Shown here piece by piece: positions 50,155 through 61,050 of a stretch of DNA of 64,000 bases (positions are counted from its first letter, which is position 1; each line of letters begins with the position of its first letter). A program made the translations under genes and the position numbers. Source of the stretch: Thelonectria olida (lineage: Eukaryota > Ascomycota > Sordariomycetes > Hypocreales > Nectriaceae); the NCBI GenBank assembly GCA_020736575.1, contig JAGPYM010000015.1:496001-560000 (forward strand), read 5' to 3'. The notes under the pieces were generated by a model that was given only the letters and a program-made list of their open reading frames with translations, did no database searches and was not told where the DNA came from.

Positions 50155-50909
50155 GACGTTTATCCCAGGCTCTTTGGGTCGAGCCAGGACGTATGGTACG
50201 GATCTGATTTCCAATAGATGTCGAGTATTCGTAGGTAGATAAGCCAGCTAGGACCAGTGCTGGGGAAATCGGCGCTCCATGTTATATGGCCGTTCGGTTA
50301 TCAGAGCAGGGCAAGGATCGACGGCTGAGTTGGGGCAGTGGCCCGCTTCAACTCAGATAGCGCAAACTCCCCTGCCCACTTTGAAGGGGGGAAGCTGATG
50401 CTCCATCGTCACCAATCGAGGTCTTGCGGGCGAGTCATTGCGTGTCACTGTGGCCGGCCCCGGGACGCTATCAGAAGCTCATCCCTTCAAGGCTTCCAAA
50501 AAGGGCCTGGCCGGAGCAGATAACAATCTTTATGTTTCGCTGAAAGGTTAATAATGCTGGGTTTCTCCAAGCGACTCCCGGCCCGGTGGTAACTGATATA
50601 TAATATACCGGTGACTGCAACGATCGAGTAGGACAGCCTTCCCCAACCAAATCGCCTTTCTCGTCTTTCAAACCAGTCGATGTGGCAAGGTAACATCACA
50701 AGGGCTCGCTTCTTGGCCAGTTGAGATTTAGGATGCTGGACGTGCATCTGCTATCTGTCAGCTCGTCTACCTAGAAATTACCCAATCTAGGACGGGCGAA
50801 TGATGGGCTCCCCAATGATAATCAATATATAACTGCGCGCCTCTCCGGGGATGGGGACTCTAAGAAGTCCAAGCTCGTGTTGAGAATACAGTTTTCGCCA
50901 TCTTTTATC
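50155..50909. promoter_or_regulatory. Divergent promoter between oxidoreductase 1 and the transporter
   Basis: 755 bp with several CCGG-rich sites (GTGGCCGGCCCCGGG near 50450, CCCGGCCCGGTGG near 50578, ATACCGGTGAC near 50605) and a TATA box at 50826-50832. Shared control of the two genes is plausible but not shown. Confidence 0.45.
50826..50832 (+). promoter_or_regulatory. TATA box of the transporter gene
   Basis: TATATAA, 84 bp upstream of the ATG at 50910. Confidence 0.6.
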
Positions 50910-52708
50910 ATGGCAACATCAAAGTCAGACGCCAGCAAAGTGGCTGATGGCGCTGAGATCGCTACAGTCACCAGCTATGTCGATAATGAGGGTCAGAATC
51001 CCGGCATCGACGAAGCATATCTGCGCGCGTCAAGATTCCCGAAATTCTACAGGAGCGTCCTATTCCAGATGATCCTGTTCGGAGCGTAAGCGCCTGACCT
51101 TGTCCCTTTTCTCGAGCTCACGTATTGAACCTGCACACAGCCTCTCGTTCGTTGGCCCAGCCATGTCCGACGCAATCTCCAACCTGGGAGGTGGCGGCCT
51201 TTCCAGTCCGTATCTGGCTAACTTGGCAAACTCGCTCAACTATGCCGCTGGATGCATGATCACGCTCTTTGGAGGGCCGCTGATTAACAAGTTTGGCATC
51301 AAGTGGTCATGCATGATTGCTGGTATAGCGATGCCTCTGTCAGGTTCTGCCTATTATGTGAATGCCAGGCATGGAATCCAGTGGTATCTTCTTTTATCGC
51401 AGGTGATGCCTAGACTGCATAATCTTGGACTTACCTGGAGCTAATAACTCGATAGCTGATCACAGGATTCACCTCGGGCTTCCTCTACGTCGCTGAGACG
51501 ACAGCAATGCTTTCATACCCGCCCCAGAATGACAGGGGTTTCTACTTGGGTAAGTCACACAGGAGCCATACAGACTTGATACTCATGAAACCTGGTCAGG
51601 CATCTGGTCTGCCATGCGAAACTCGGGCAGCGTTATTGGCGGCGCTATCAACTTTTCCACGAACTACTCTAGATCCTCCGCCGGGGGCATTGCATGGTCT
51701 ACATATCTGATCTTTGTGGGATTTGGTGAGTTCTGCTCGAGATACTTCTTACCGTCAGCTTCGCAATATTCTGACGGGGAAACACAGAGTGCACTGGCGT
51801 GATATGGGCATTCCTGCTCTCACCTACTCGGCGTGTTCGACGACGCGACGGCTCCAACATTCCTATGGCCGGTAGCATCAGTTGGAAGCGAGAGTTTGCT
51901 GCCTTGTATAAGCACGTACAGCGCAAAAAGACCTGGCTCGTTTTTCTGCCAGCATTTTATTCCTTCTTCTATGGTGGGACCATGGGCACATATCTCTCGC
52001 TGCATTTTTCCGTTCGGGCTCGCGCCTTGTCGTCTCTTATTACTCGTGAGTGGCCACACAAAACTCAAGGTTGCTGACGATCACTGACTTGGCCGGCAGC
52101 ATCAATCGTCATCCCGATGGTCATTGCATTTGGACGATTGCTAGACACGTCCCGTTGGTCCCAAGCGAGGAGAGCATGGATCTCTTTTGCCTTTTGGGTC
52201 ATTCCTCAGGCCGCTTGCTTCATCTGGATCGGCATAGAATACAGCAAGTTCGGTACCTCAACCGCTGCACTCGACTACGAACAGTATGCTTCTCCTGCAC
52301 TTTCGATATACATGCTAACTCCTGTCATTATATAGAGGCAAGAGGAGATGGGCAGAAGCCTACCTTCCTTATCTGATTATGTTCTCAACCGGCTATTGGA
52401 CTCAGTTGTCTCTGTACTGGATTCTTGGCACTTTTTCCACAGACGTTGGATCATCGTCCCGCACGGGTGGTTTGTTTCGCGCCTTTGAAACGGCCGGCCA
52501 AGCCGTGTCCTATGCCATCAACTCAAACTCTACCGCCGACCCTAGGATTCCGTTTTATGTCAACGCCTCCCTCCTATTCCTTGTTATTCCCAGCATGGTG
52601 TTTCTCATTCGAATGGTGCCAGAAGCCCCGGCTGAAATAGATCTCGATGCAGGGGAGGTTGCAATCATAGATGGTGTACGTAAGGTGGACAACCAGGACG
52701 CGCCCTGA
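50910..52708 (+). CDS. MFS transporter, UNC93-like, seven exons
   Basis: Exons 50910-51085, 51141-51402, 51456-51549, 51600-51725, 51788-52045, 52100-52283 and 52336-52708 encode 490 residues. All six introns (50-62 bp) are GT..AG and keep the frame. About ten to twelve hydrophobic helices are visible, including SVLFQMILFGALSFVGPAM, LITGFTSGFLYVAETTAML and a loop GFYLGIWSAMRNSGSVIGGAINF typical of fungal UNC93-like (DUF895) carriers. It is a plasma-membrane carrier with unknown cargo. Because it sits between two related flavin oxidoreductases, its cargo may be their substrate or product (inference). Confidence 0.9.
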
Positions 52709-53048
52709 GATACGTTGAAGAATCTCAAGAGATTTTGCATATATTGAGACTCGGATGTGGAGAGGTTGAGGACAGATCTATATTGGACCGTTGTCCTCTC
52801 AACGTGCCCATGCAGACCTTGGATGGTATTTAGCCCAGGGTCCAAGTATAGCAGAGAGTGAGAAGAATTATATTAGGTTTATTGAATATTCTTCACGCGT
52901 GCATGAACTCTCAAAGTAAAAGATTCGCTTGTTTCACAACAATCAGAACGTTGATTTAAAAAGCGAGCTCTCGATTCACGACTTTACTTCTACTCTATCA
53001 AATATATCTATCACATTGACGACTAAGGTTTACCGGTCTCCTAGCTGC
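52709..53048. other. Intergenic, convergent 3' flanks
   Basis: 340 bp between the transporter (+) and the second oxidoreductase (-), AT-rich. No gene was seen. Confidence 0.4.
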
Positions 53049-54818
53049 TCAAGAAGACGTCACAAGACTCCTGGCGTCGTTGCAGAAGGGTTTCTTAGCG
53101 CTTTCCAGGCTGTCTTTGGCAAAATTCTCGAAATGGGCTGCAGCATCGATCTTTTGAAGCAAACCGATGCGTTCTGCGGTGGCGTGGAACGGTTTGGGAA
53201 GAGACGGGTACGGCACAACCAAGGACGGCGAGCTGTACTTGACGCTCAAGTCATCCAAGATGAGGGGCGTGATGTGAGCCGTGGAAAGCAGGATTCTCGG
53301 CATGCCTGTGATATTATCAGAGTGGTCAGCTTTGATACAAGTACCTCACGAAGGCGATCCTTACCGTGTCCAGAGAAGCCCGCCGCGATGAAGTGTCCAT
53401 CGTGATCCGGGACAGCTCCAACAAATGGGAACCCATCAACGCTATTCGAGTCAACACCCGACCAGCATCCACCCTCGTTGACATCCTTGGCCAACTCTGC
53501 CGGATTGTTTCCCAGCCAGCCCACCACGTCCGAACCAGGCCAGGATTGGAAAAACTCGGGAACACCCTCGAATTGCTTGTCTTCTTCGTCGTTGGGGTAG
53601 CACTTCTCCGGGTAGTGCGAAAGAAGAGACCTTGCTCCTCCAATGATGATGTTGTTATACGGGGGCGGGAGTTGCAGGTGGTAGTTCTAGTCCAGTTAGT
53701 TGCCTTTCTTCTGTTTGGGTGTAAGAGCACACGGACGTTGACGTTCTTGTCCCAATGTTGGGCACCCGTATGCTTGATGAAGCCCTCTGGGGCTTTGATG
53801 GACGCCAGAGTTGCTCTGTCCGCAAAGATGAGATTGCCAAACTCGGGCAAGAGGTGAGAGGCCCATCGGTTCGTCGTATGCACAACCGTTTTCGTTCGAA
53901 CGTCTCCCCGTGGAGTCTTTACTGTAATCCAGCCAGCAGCGTCTCTCTCCGAAACACTTTCAGCTGGTGTATGTGCTTGGAGATTCAGGTTGCCTGCTTC
54001 AAGGACAATCCGTAGCAGTGCATGAACAAACTTGTATGGCCAACTGGGAGAATTCAGCCACTTTCGGATCCAGTGAAGCAAGTGGGTGGGTTGAGCTTAC
54101 ACTTGGCCAGCAGGATGTACCACTGCGCCCAGACACGCCTTCATCTGGGTGAAATCTTCGGCCTCCTTGGGGTCTTCTATAAGTCTGCAGACTTTAACCA
54201 CCTCGTCGTCGTCGCCATGATCTTTCTTCATGGCTTCATATGCGCCCTTGAGTCGCACCCAGGCTTCGTCCGACATGGCCGCATCGAACGTCTCGCCAAA
54301 CTTGAGACAAATCTCTTCAGCAATCCCCTCGGCTGCCGCGAGTTCTCTAAAAGCTGGCAAGTGTGCCATTTCATGCTTTATAAGCCCAATGGCCCCATCT
54401 GGCCCGAATCGATCGGACCACGGCGTGTAGCGCGAGTACGCGTGAGGCCTCAGCTGCCCTCCTGGGTGATGTCGGTAAGTCTCAGCCACTGTTCCGGGTT
54501 TCAAAGAATAAACCTACCATTTCGGCCAGTCGAAGAACCGCAAATATCCCGAGCCTCTAGCAGGAGTATTTGGGGCTTCTGAGGACTAGCCTCCGTATGC
54601 TTGAGGTTCCCTTAGCGTGATTCTCGATTATGTGTATGTGAAGCTGTCAGACTTACCTTATGCAGCCAGTACGCCGTAGTGGCTCCAGCATACCCGCTTC
54701 CAATAATTACAACATCAACGTCTGCTGGCAAAGCATCAGTGGAACGAAAGTCCCGGAGAGGGGAGTCGGCGCCCTCGATCCAGTATGACTTTGTCGGGTT
54801 GTGAATTGGGAGAGGCAT
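53049..54818 (-). CDS. FAD-dependent oxidoreductase (DAO family) 2, six exons
   Basis: Exons 54657-54818, 54518-54599, 54101-54461, about 53737-54043, 53365-53686 and 53049-53305 encode about 496 residues. VVIIGSGYAGATTAYWL is the FAD-binding motif. ILLLEARDICGSSTGRNGGQLRP parallels oxidoreductase 1, and both genes have an intron inside the same Gly codon of GRNGG. IIIGGARSLL and GHFIAAGFSGHGMPRILL are the late FAD motifs. The fourth intron ends well (CTAAC branch site, CTAG acceptor at 53687-53689), but its donor is GTCCGT or GTCAAC, both unusual, so that boundary is uncertain. Substrate unknown; convergent with the transporter. Confidence 0.85.
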
Positions 54819-55627
54819 GATTGCAGTCAAGATGTTGATTAGTCAGAATTGAGTTCCTGTGGAATGCCAATGAATCAAGAACAGCAAATTGGGTGGAGTG
54901 GGCTTTTAACCTGCAGGTAATTCACAACTGTTGGGGTTATCAATCTTATCAATCTCCCAACTGACCCGGGCCGGTTGCCGGTCACCGGACAGTGTATACG
55001 TCTACCCGGGCGTACCAACGCTGCGGAGGTGGCCGAATTCCACATCGTAACGGTGTGCTAAACTCATTTGAAAATACTTGCGAATAATAAAACGGATGGG
55101 CGGCTAATATCCAATGCTTTTTGGCACTGTGTCGTACTCCTGCGACTTACAAGCATACCATAATAACTGTCACCCACGATGCCCTCGGAGCAGTTGGCGA
55201 CAAGACCAAACAGTCTACAAAAGAATGCATGATCGCAAAACAAACGCAGGAAGAGCGACATGACACCCCGAACTACAGTTTGACAGCTACTATGGATACG
55301 TTCGGTCACACCTAAGGCGGTTCCCTGATTTGACACCCCATTTTCCCCAGTTGTTCGAGTCGCCAGGCTTCAGACAGCATCGAGTGGTCTGCAACTCTTC
55401 TGGCATCATAACAATGACACCGCCAGTGGCAAACAAGTCATATTACGTCATATACTACCCCGCCTATAATACTCAGCCAAGAAACCGATTTCACAAACAA
55501 ATTCACGGCTCAAACTATATTAAACTCGTCTCCGCGCCCCCGAAACCGACTTAGCAGAAGAGACTAATGCTGCTCGAACCCACGCGCCACCGAATTCCCT
55601 CGCAGCCTGTTGTATAAGACGGCCATT
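54819..55627. other. Intergenic, no gene recognised
   Basis: About 810 bp. Near 54966-55012 there is a CCGG/CCCGGG-rich stretch (CCCGGGCCGGTTGCCGGTCACCGG) in the promoter of oxidoreductase 2. No supported gene. Confidence 0.45.
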
Positions 55628-56110
55628 ATGCCGGAGAATGACGGCAAAGGTGGCAGCCTGCCGACGAAAGAGAAGATTAAGAAAGAAATCCAAGACCGCC
55701 TAGAAGAAGCCAAGGGCCTGCAAGACAAGTCGGTAGAGCTTCACAGGCAGGCGGATGAGGCAGAGGATCCGAAAGTCGCTGAAGACCTAAGGTCGGAAGC
55801 GCGCGAAATCGATAAGAAGGCGGCCAAGCTGATGAAGACCGCCGAACGTCTACAGTCAGGCTGGCTGCAAGGAGGGGCCGTGGGAACTGGGATAGGTGCC
55901 GGTATTGCAAGTGGCATCGGCGTGACGGTCGGCGCCTTGGTCACAGGCGTAGTCGCAATTCCGACTTCAGGCCTGGGGATGTTGATAGGGGCAGGCACGG
56001 GCTTGGTGCATGGCCCATGGGTTAAATTCGTCGACACACTTAGCAAGGACGAAGCGGACTCGATTGTGGAAGAAGCTGAAAAAGAGGCTGAGGAGATTGC
56101 CGGCTCGTGA
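55628..56110 (+). CDS. Glycine-zipper protein with coiled-coil N-terminus
   Basis: 160 residues. Residues 12-75 are highly charged and heptad-like (KEKIKKEIQDRLEEAKGLQD, EIDKKAAKLMKTAERLQ). Residues 78-127 are a long Gly/Ala segment with repeated GxxxG (GGAVGTGIGAGIASGIG, GLGMLIGAGTGL), a glycine zipper able to pack helices in or across a membrane. HGPWVKF closes it and an acidic helix follows (EADSIVEEAEKEAEEIAGS). Similar small proteins recur in fungi, mostly uncharacterised. A membrane-active or stress role is possible but not shown. There is no signal peptide. The ATG at 55628 is chosen over an upstream in-frame TTG. Confidence 0.75.
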   Translation: MPENDGKGGSLPTKEKIKKEIQDRLEEAKGLQDKSVELHRQADEAEDPKVAEDLRSEAREIDKKAAKLMKTAERLQSGWLQGGAVGTGIGAGIASGIGVTVGALVTGVVAIPTSGLGMLIGAGTGLVHGPWVKFVDTLSKDEADSIVEEAEKEAEEIAGS

Positions 56111-56587
56111 AGCAGCCATGGTGATGCTGTGCAGATTGTCAACGGTGCTTGGCGTCCAGATCCGCGTCACAAATACAAGCTTTATCAACGATATATGGTA
56201 CATGATCAGTTCGTCTGGCTCCGATGACTATTGAGTATTCCGCCTCTTGGTGATTGTCGCCGGGTTTGTCGTAATGGGGAAATGGTTTCGAACTAGTGCC
56301 TCCTCTTGAAATGGTCACAAGACACTTCAGTTCAAGCAACAAGCAAGAAGTTCAAGCCAGGAAGCCATGCCATGAATTCCCATTGGCTGCTAAACTCTCA
56401 AATTTCACATCTAGCCATTCTCCGACTTCTCTTGACACCGTATTCAGCCAAGGCTATGGAAGTATAATAGCTAGAAGCGGCGAGACGCCTATTTGCAAAC
56501 TTTCTATCTCGAATTGTCAGTGAATGATCTAGTCAATTATTGTATAAGCTGTCCGCTCCATCAAGGGCAAGTTGCTGGCAGAATGTT
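56111..56587. other. Intergenic, convergent 3' flanks
   Basis: About 480 bp between the glycine-zipper gene (+) and a membrane protein gene (-). No gene was seen. Confidence 0.4.
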
Positions 56588-57653
56588 CTAGTCAAAGTCA
56601 CGTCTCCTAGAGCTAAACACACCCCAGGCTGTAAAGCTAACCCAACAGCAAATAACATCCCATCCAACACTGCTCACTGCAGGGTGTTCATACAATGTAT
56701 CCAAGACACGGCGCAAGTCTCCGCCTGTAGATACCGCCTGAATAATGGCAATTATGGAAAAGCTGGCAATGCACCAGATCTGCAATGACACCGGTGGTAG
56801 TTCGAGTGAGTTAGGGGAGCTTTGAAAAGTAGTTAGAAGCATGGGAGCGAAGGCCAAGACATGAGGAACCAGAAGAAGCGACATAAAGTGCCAACTGCCG
56901 AAGCTGTTTGGGATGCAAATGGCGCAAGCCATATTGATTCCGAGGATGAGAGGCCACCAAAATGTGGTCAATGAAGAAGAAGAAGTCGGACTCGGTTCTC
57001 GTTCATTTTTCCCAGCTTTGCCTTCAGACGACTCGATGACATGCCGGTCGTGACCTTGCGGCAGTGCATCATCATAAATAGTAAAGGCGATGAAAGACAA
57101 ATTTGCGGCAAACGAAATGGCAACGATTTGGCCTAGGAGCATGAACACCCATGCGTGTGGGATTCCCCTTCTCTTGGCTGGTGGTAGGCACAAAAAACGA
57201 CTTGGTCAGCATGAGGTTTATCGGGAGCGTCCAGCCTCGGCTCTTACCTTGTACGGCAAGAATAATACTCCAAATAGCGCAGAATCCAAATATTTGCAAT
57301 GACCACCAAGTTCGGAGCGGCGTCCTCACCGTCGAAGCCCAGGCCTGCTTGAACAGCGAGGTGTCACGAAGCCATTGCCCGAGCCGCAGGTCTGTCGAGT
57401 CATGGAGCGGCTGCGTTGAGGCCCAGTCCAGATAGGACCAGCGAAAGTAGCAGAACATATAGTACCATGTCGTTGCGAGGCTCACGGCCGCTAGAGCGGC
57501 GAAAGGGATAACTGGACGTCGAGACGATGCATCTCCAGCCACGGGCTTCTTCCTCAAAATGATGCTAATGCACGTAGCAGTGAGGGTGATGGCGGTTATC
57601 ATGTATCCCGCCAAGATTGATATTGGGCGAGTATTAGACACCGATTCAGACAT
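56588..57653 (-). CDS. Multi-span membrane protein of unknown function, two exons
   Basis: Exons 57248-57653 and 56588-57177 with a 70-bp intron encode 331 residues. About eight hydrophobic helices are visible, including ISILAGYMITAITLTATCISIIL, FGFCAIWSIILAVQA, WVFMLLGQIVAISFAANLSF and FWWPLILGINMACAIC. A Ser/Glu-rich cytosolic loop lies in the middle. The pattern is that of uncharacterised fungal integral membrane proteins. No transport or enzyme motif is recognised. The ATG at 57653 is the first in frame; upstream in-frame codons begin with GTG only. Confidence 0.82.
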
Positions 57654-58193
57654 GGCGTTCAATGATTGTCTCGGCACTCAGGGGAGTTGGCTGCGCAAAG
57701 CGAAAGAAATGATGGCAAATATTGAACGTGGGAAAAATCTGTCCCTTCATCGCTGCATTCCCAAAGTGGGTCGTCGGATGTTTATCCAGTGCCGTCAGCC
57801 TACCCTACAACTCGCTCACTGTCTGTGAGGCGCGTTGGCGTTGGGATGATTGATGGAATAAAATGGGTTGCATCCCCCTCAAATCGGTCAGTCTGAAGTT
57901 TAGAATGGGCGAATCGAATATGAGCACTTACACTGAGCGGGTTGCAATGATTTCCCTGATATCCGGGTACCTTATTGAATGAATGGTTTTGACTCGACCT
58001 GATAGACGTTACGCTCGGATCGAACACGACCACCATGCTACAACCTGAGCAGTATCACGAAGTGTTATATTGCTTTGAACTCTATAAAAAGCTTTCCTCT
58101 GAAAGCACAGGTAGAAATGAACGCATTTATGGACGTTGAAGTGAAATAAAAATACAGCTTGTTTCCCTCCAGGTATCCTTAGACTGTGACGAC
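57654..58193. other. Intergenic, no gene recognised
   Basis: 540 bp between two minus-strand genes: the promoter of the membrane protein and the 3' flank of the glucanosyltransferase. Confidence 0.35.
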
Positions 58194-59884
58194 TCAAATA
58201 AACAAGAAGCCCGCACCAACGAGAGCTACAATCGAGACTAGACTCATATCGATACCGAAAACTGCAAAAGGGCGAGAAATTGCGACTGTCAGTGTTCCCA
58301 TGCTTTCAGAGCTAGAGCTGTTGTCCGACGATGTAGTGTTTCCAGACACGGCCAACTCTGTGCAGTTGCTTCCAGAGCTGGCAGTCTGTGTCTGGGCCTT
58401 TCCGTCGAAATCGCATGCAGATGAGTCCTTGCCTTGCGATTCATAATAGGCGTTGAGGACGTAAGCTAGCTTATCCACGCTATTGCACATGCTGTAGGTG
58501 CCGTAAACTCCGGTCGTGGCATTCCCGTTGATGCCACCACAAAGGGTCTCATTCTTGCCGCAAACATAGTCGAAGATGGCGGAATATTTGCTTGAAGCAA
58601 GACCGTCCTTTGGAACACATCCACTGGCCTTGACCATGCAGGTACATGCGGCTTGTTGGGGCGTCGGGGGCAATTTGGAGTTGGCAGTCCACGTCGAGTT
58701 GACCGTTGGGCAGCTTGCGGCCTTGTTGCTCGACGTGTAGGACGACATCTTGACACCGTCGGGATCGGCCGCTCGAACCTTTTTCTGGAGGTACGTGAAG
58801 TCTTTCAGCTTCGTCACCGATCCACTGCTGACCTTGACCAACCCTACAAGACAGACGTGTTAGAATATCTCAGTCCAAGTTCGGCTTCGCAGATAGATCA
58901 AGCTTACCATAGTCATTGGTCTCCTGGAAATACTCATAGACAATGCCGCCACTAACAACAGAGCTCATGTTGGACGAGTAGAGTGCCGTGGTCTCTTCAA
59001 AAGTACGAGCAGCGGCTCCGTCAGGTAGGTTACAACCGTACTCGGCGAAGAAGACCGGAATAGAGTAATCCTCAAACTCCTCGATGAACCGATTATACCC
59101 CGATGTCTCAAAATCGCTGTCGCCACACCAAGAGTAGATGTTGTACCCAAAGAAATCGATTGAGTCGTCGGAATCGCCGCAGTTGAAGTAGCTTGCAATT
59201 TGATCACGGATGTCAACGTCGTCATTAGCGGCGTAACCAACGCCCATCCAGCGATAGTTTTTGTCGCTAATGTACTTCTTCGTGTCTCTCACGGCGGCTT
59301 TGACGTAGGCGGATGCATTGGTGTTGTTCGCCTGGTTGCTTACTTCATTCCCAGCAAAGAAGCCGAGAACGTTGGTGTACTGAGCCATCTCATCGACCAC
59401 ATTCTTATATCGTGTGAAGAGCTCCACGTTCCATTGAGGGTCGCTGCGGTCGATTGAAAGGTTGGGCTCGCTTAGATCAGAAATGACATAAATTCCGGCA
59501 TCGTTCAGCAGTTGCATGCAGACGGAATGATTCGCGGTTGGGTCGATGGCGTAGGTGCGGATGATATTGGTTCCCAGTTGGGCGAGGAGAGGGACGTCAA
59601 CCTTGCAGCGATCTTCATCGGCGAGAGGGTCAACGAATGTCGTCGAGTTTGTGGTCGCTCCGGCTGCTGATGAGTCCTGCTGGTAGCCGACACCTTTTAA
59701 GAAGAACTGGGTGCCATTTGAGAAGAAGAATTTAGAGCCCTAAAATTGTTAGATCAATGTTGGTAGAAGATGCTCATCGTTGTTGGTGAGGAATTTGCTA
59801 TAACACCTTTTTCTCGATGGCCGGCAAATCCGAGCCGAGGACGCAAGCCGCGAGGCTCAATAAAGACAATAGTAGCTTCAACAT
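58194..59884 (-). CDS. GEL/GAS family: GPI-anchored beta-1,3-glucanosyltransferase (GH72 + X8/CBM43), three exons
   Basis: Exons 59807-59884, 58908-59739 and 58194-58843 encode 519 residues; the introns are 67 and 64 bp. A signal peptide (MLKLLLSLLSLAACVLG) is followed by the GH72 barrel. The acid/base Glu is in FFAGNEVSNQ (about residue 158) and the nucleophile Glu in FFAEYGCN (about 259). The Cys-rich X8 domain (CPTVNSTW, AACTCMVKASGC, CGKNETLCGG, GTYSMCNSVDKLAYVLN) and a Ser-rich region with a hydrophobic GPI tail (LVSIVALVGAGFLFI) complete the standard layout. It cuts and rejoins beta-1,3-glucan chains at the outer plasma membrane to lengthen them during wall growth. Confidence 0.95.
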
Positions 59885-60355
59885 GACTGACGGCGTATGC
59901 GAGAGAAATCGTTAGACAGCAGCGTGAAACAGTCGAGATGCAAGCAAACACTTGGGTATTAATGGTACATGTTTGAGGTAGGAAAACAAGGGAAGGGGTA
60001 TTCAGGAGCTAAGCATTCCATTAATCTGAAGCTTGCCGATGAACCGAGCCGCATTGCCTCGCGGCCTGCCTCTGGCCCTCATACTGCCATCGTAAAGTGG
60101 TGTTGGTCCATGGGTCTCCGATGCCGCGTTTCCGTCCATGGTACGTCAGCCGGCGACGTAGAGGCGCCACTTTCGAACACGAATATGCCGGAGCCGACCA
60201 ATACACACGCTAACATCATTTGTGCACACGCGGCATTGGCGGGGTCTGGTTGAGAGTGTGTTTGATTGGCCGTTGTCTATTTAGCCATGTTCTTGATACG
60301 ATGGAACAAAGGTGCCGAAGAAATTGAGCGACCTCAAGTTCGGAAGCGACACGCC
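59885..60355. other. Intergenic, no gene recognised
   Basis: About 470 bp upstream of the glucanosyltransferase start. No gene or repeat was seen. Confidence 0.35.
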
Positions 60356-60976
60356 CTAGTGAACCGACGTGCACATATATCTAAGTGAGCCTGGCCTGGC
60401 GCGAACTTGAAGACCTCTTGCAACTACTACATTATCCCAAAGCCAAAAAAAAGGGTATTGGCGTCGATTAGATGATGAAGGTCGCTGGTCTTTCACATCT
60501 TTCGACGTCCATCCAGCCAGCGGCGCCACAACACCAAGACTTGGGAACCGGAATGAGAGGCCGCCAAAGGTCGTCCGAATTGCTCTGTGCCCAACTGAAA
60601 CACCTATCAGTTTTCTTCGGCCTTTCCATTCTGGCTGCACGTCGCTGTAGCAGCCCCTGGAAGATCTGTCACGCTGGACGCAATCGGTTCTGTCCATCTC
60701 CCGCCGTCCATTCTTCGAAATTTGGTAAATGAGCTGTGGCGTATTTTTCGCGACCCAGACAGCGCGCGGGTGCTCATATTTGGCCATGAAGTTCTGAGAT
60801 ATGTCCCACGCAGCGCTATGGGCGATGAAAACCAGGTCGTCGATGCGAAGGAAGGGCGGCCGGCAGGACTTTGGCATATTGTTGATCGTCACCTCGGTTG
60901 AGAGGCTGAAGAGGTCTGCTACCCAAGCTCCAGCCTCGCTCAGTCCCATGACGTTACGGTTTGTAACTGCATCCAT
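60356..60976 (-). CDS. Hypothetical protein (206 aa), uncertain
   Basis: A 206-codon uninterrupted frame starting at an ATG at 60976. The first half (PPFLRIDDLVFIAHSAAWDI, KYEHPRAVWVAKNTPQLIYQ) has a protein-like composition; the second half is basic and Arg-rich. No family, signal peptide or membrane segment is recognised. A frame this long is somewhat unlikely by chance, but it may be part of a spliced gene or a relic. It lies downstream of the FLC gene in the same direction. Confidence 0.3.
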   Translation of the reverse strand: MDAVTNRNVMGLSEAGAWVADLFSLSTEVTINNMPKSCRPPFLRIDDLVFIAHSAAWDISQNFMAKYEHPRAVWVAKNTPQLIYQISKNGRREMDRTDCVQRDRSSRGCYSDVQPEWKGRRKLIGVSVGHRAIRTTFGGLSFRFPSLGVVAPLAGWTSKDVKDQRPSSSNRRQYPFFWLWDNVVVARGLQVRARPGSLRYMCTSVH

Positions 60977-61050
60977 GCTTCATTATGTAGATCCTTTTGT
61001 AACCGTGTGTTCAGGGCTAGAAATGGTCAGAACTGGCGCGTTAAGGGAAT

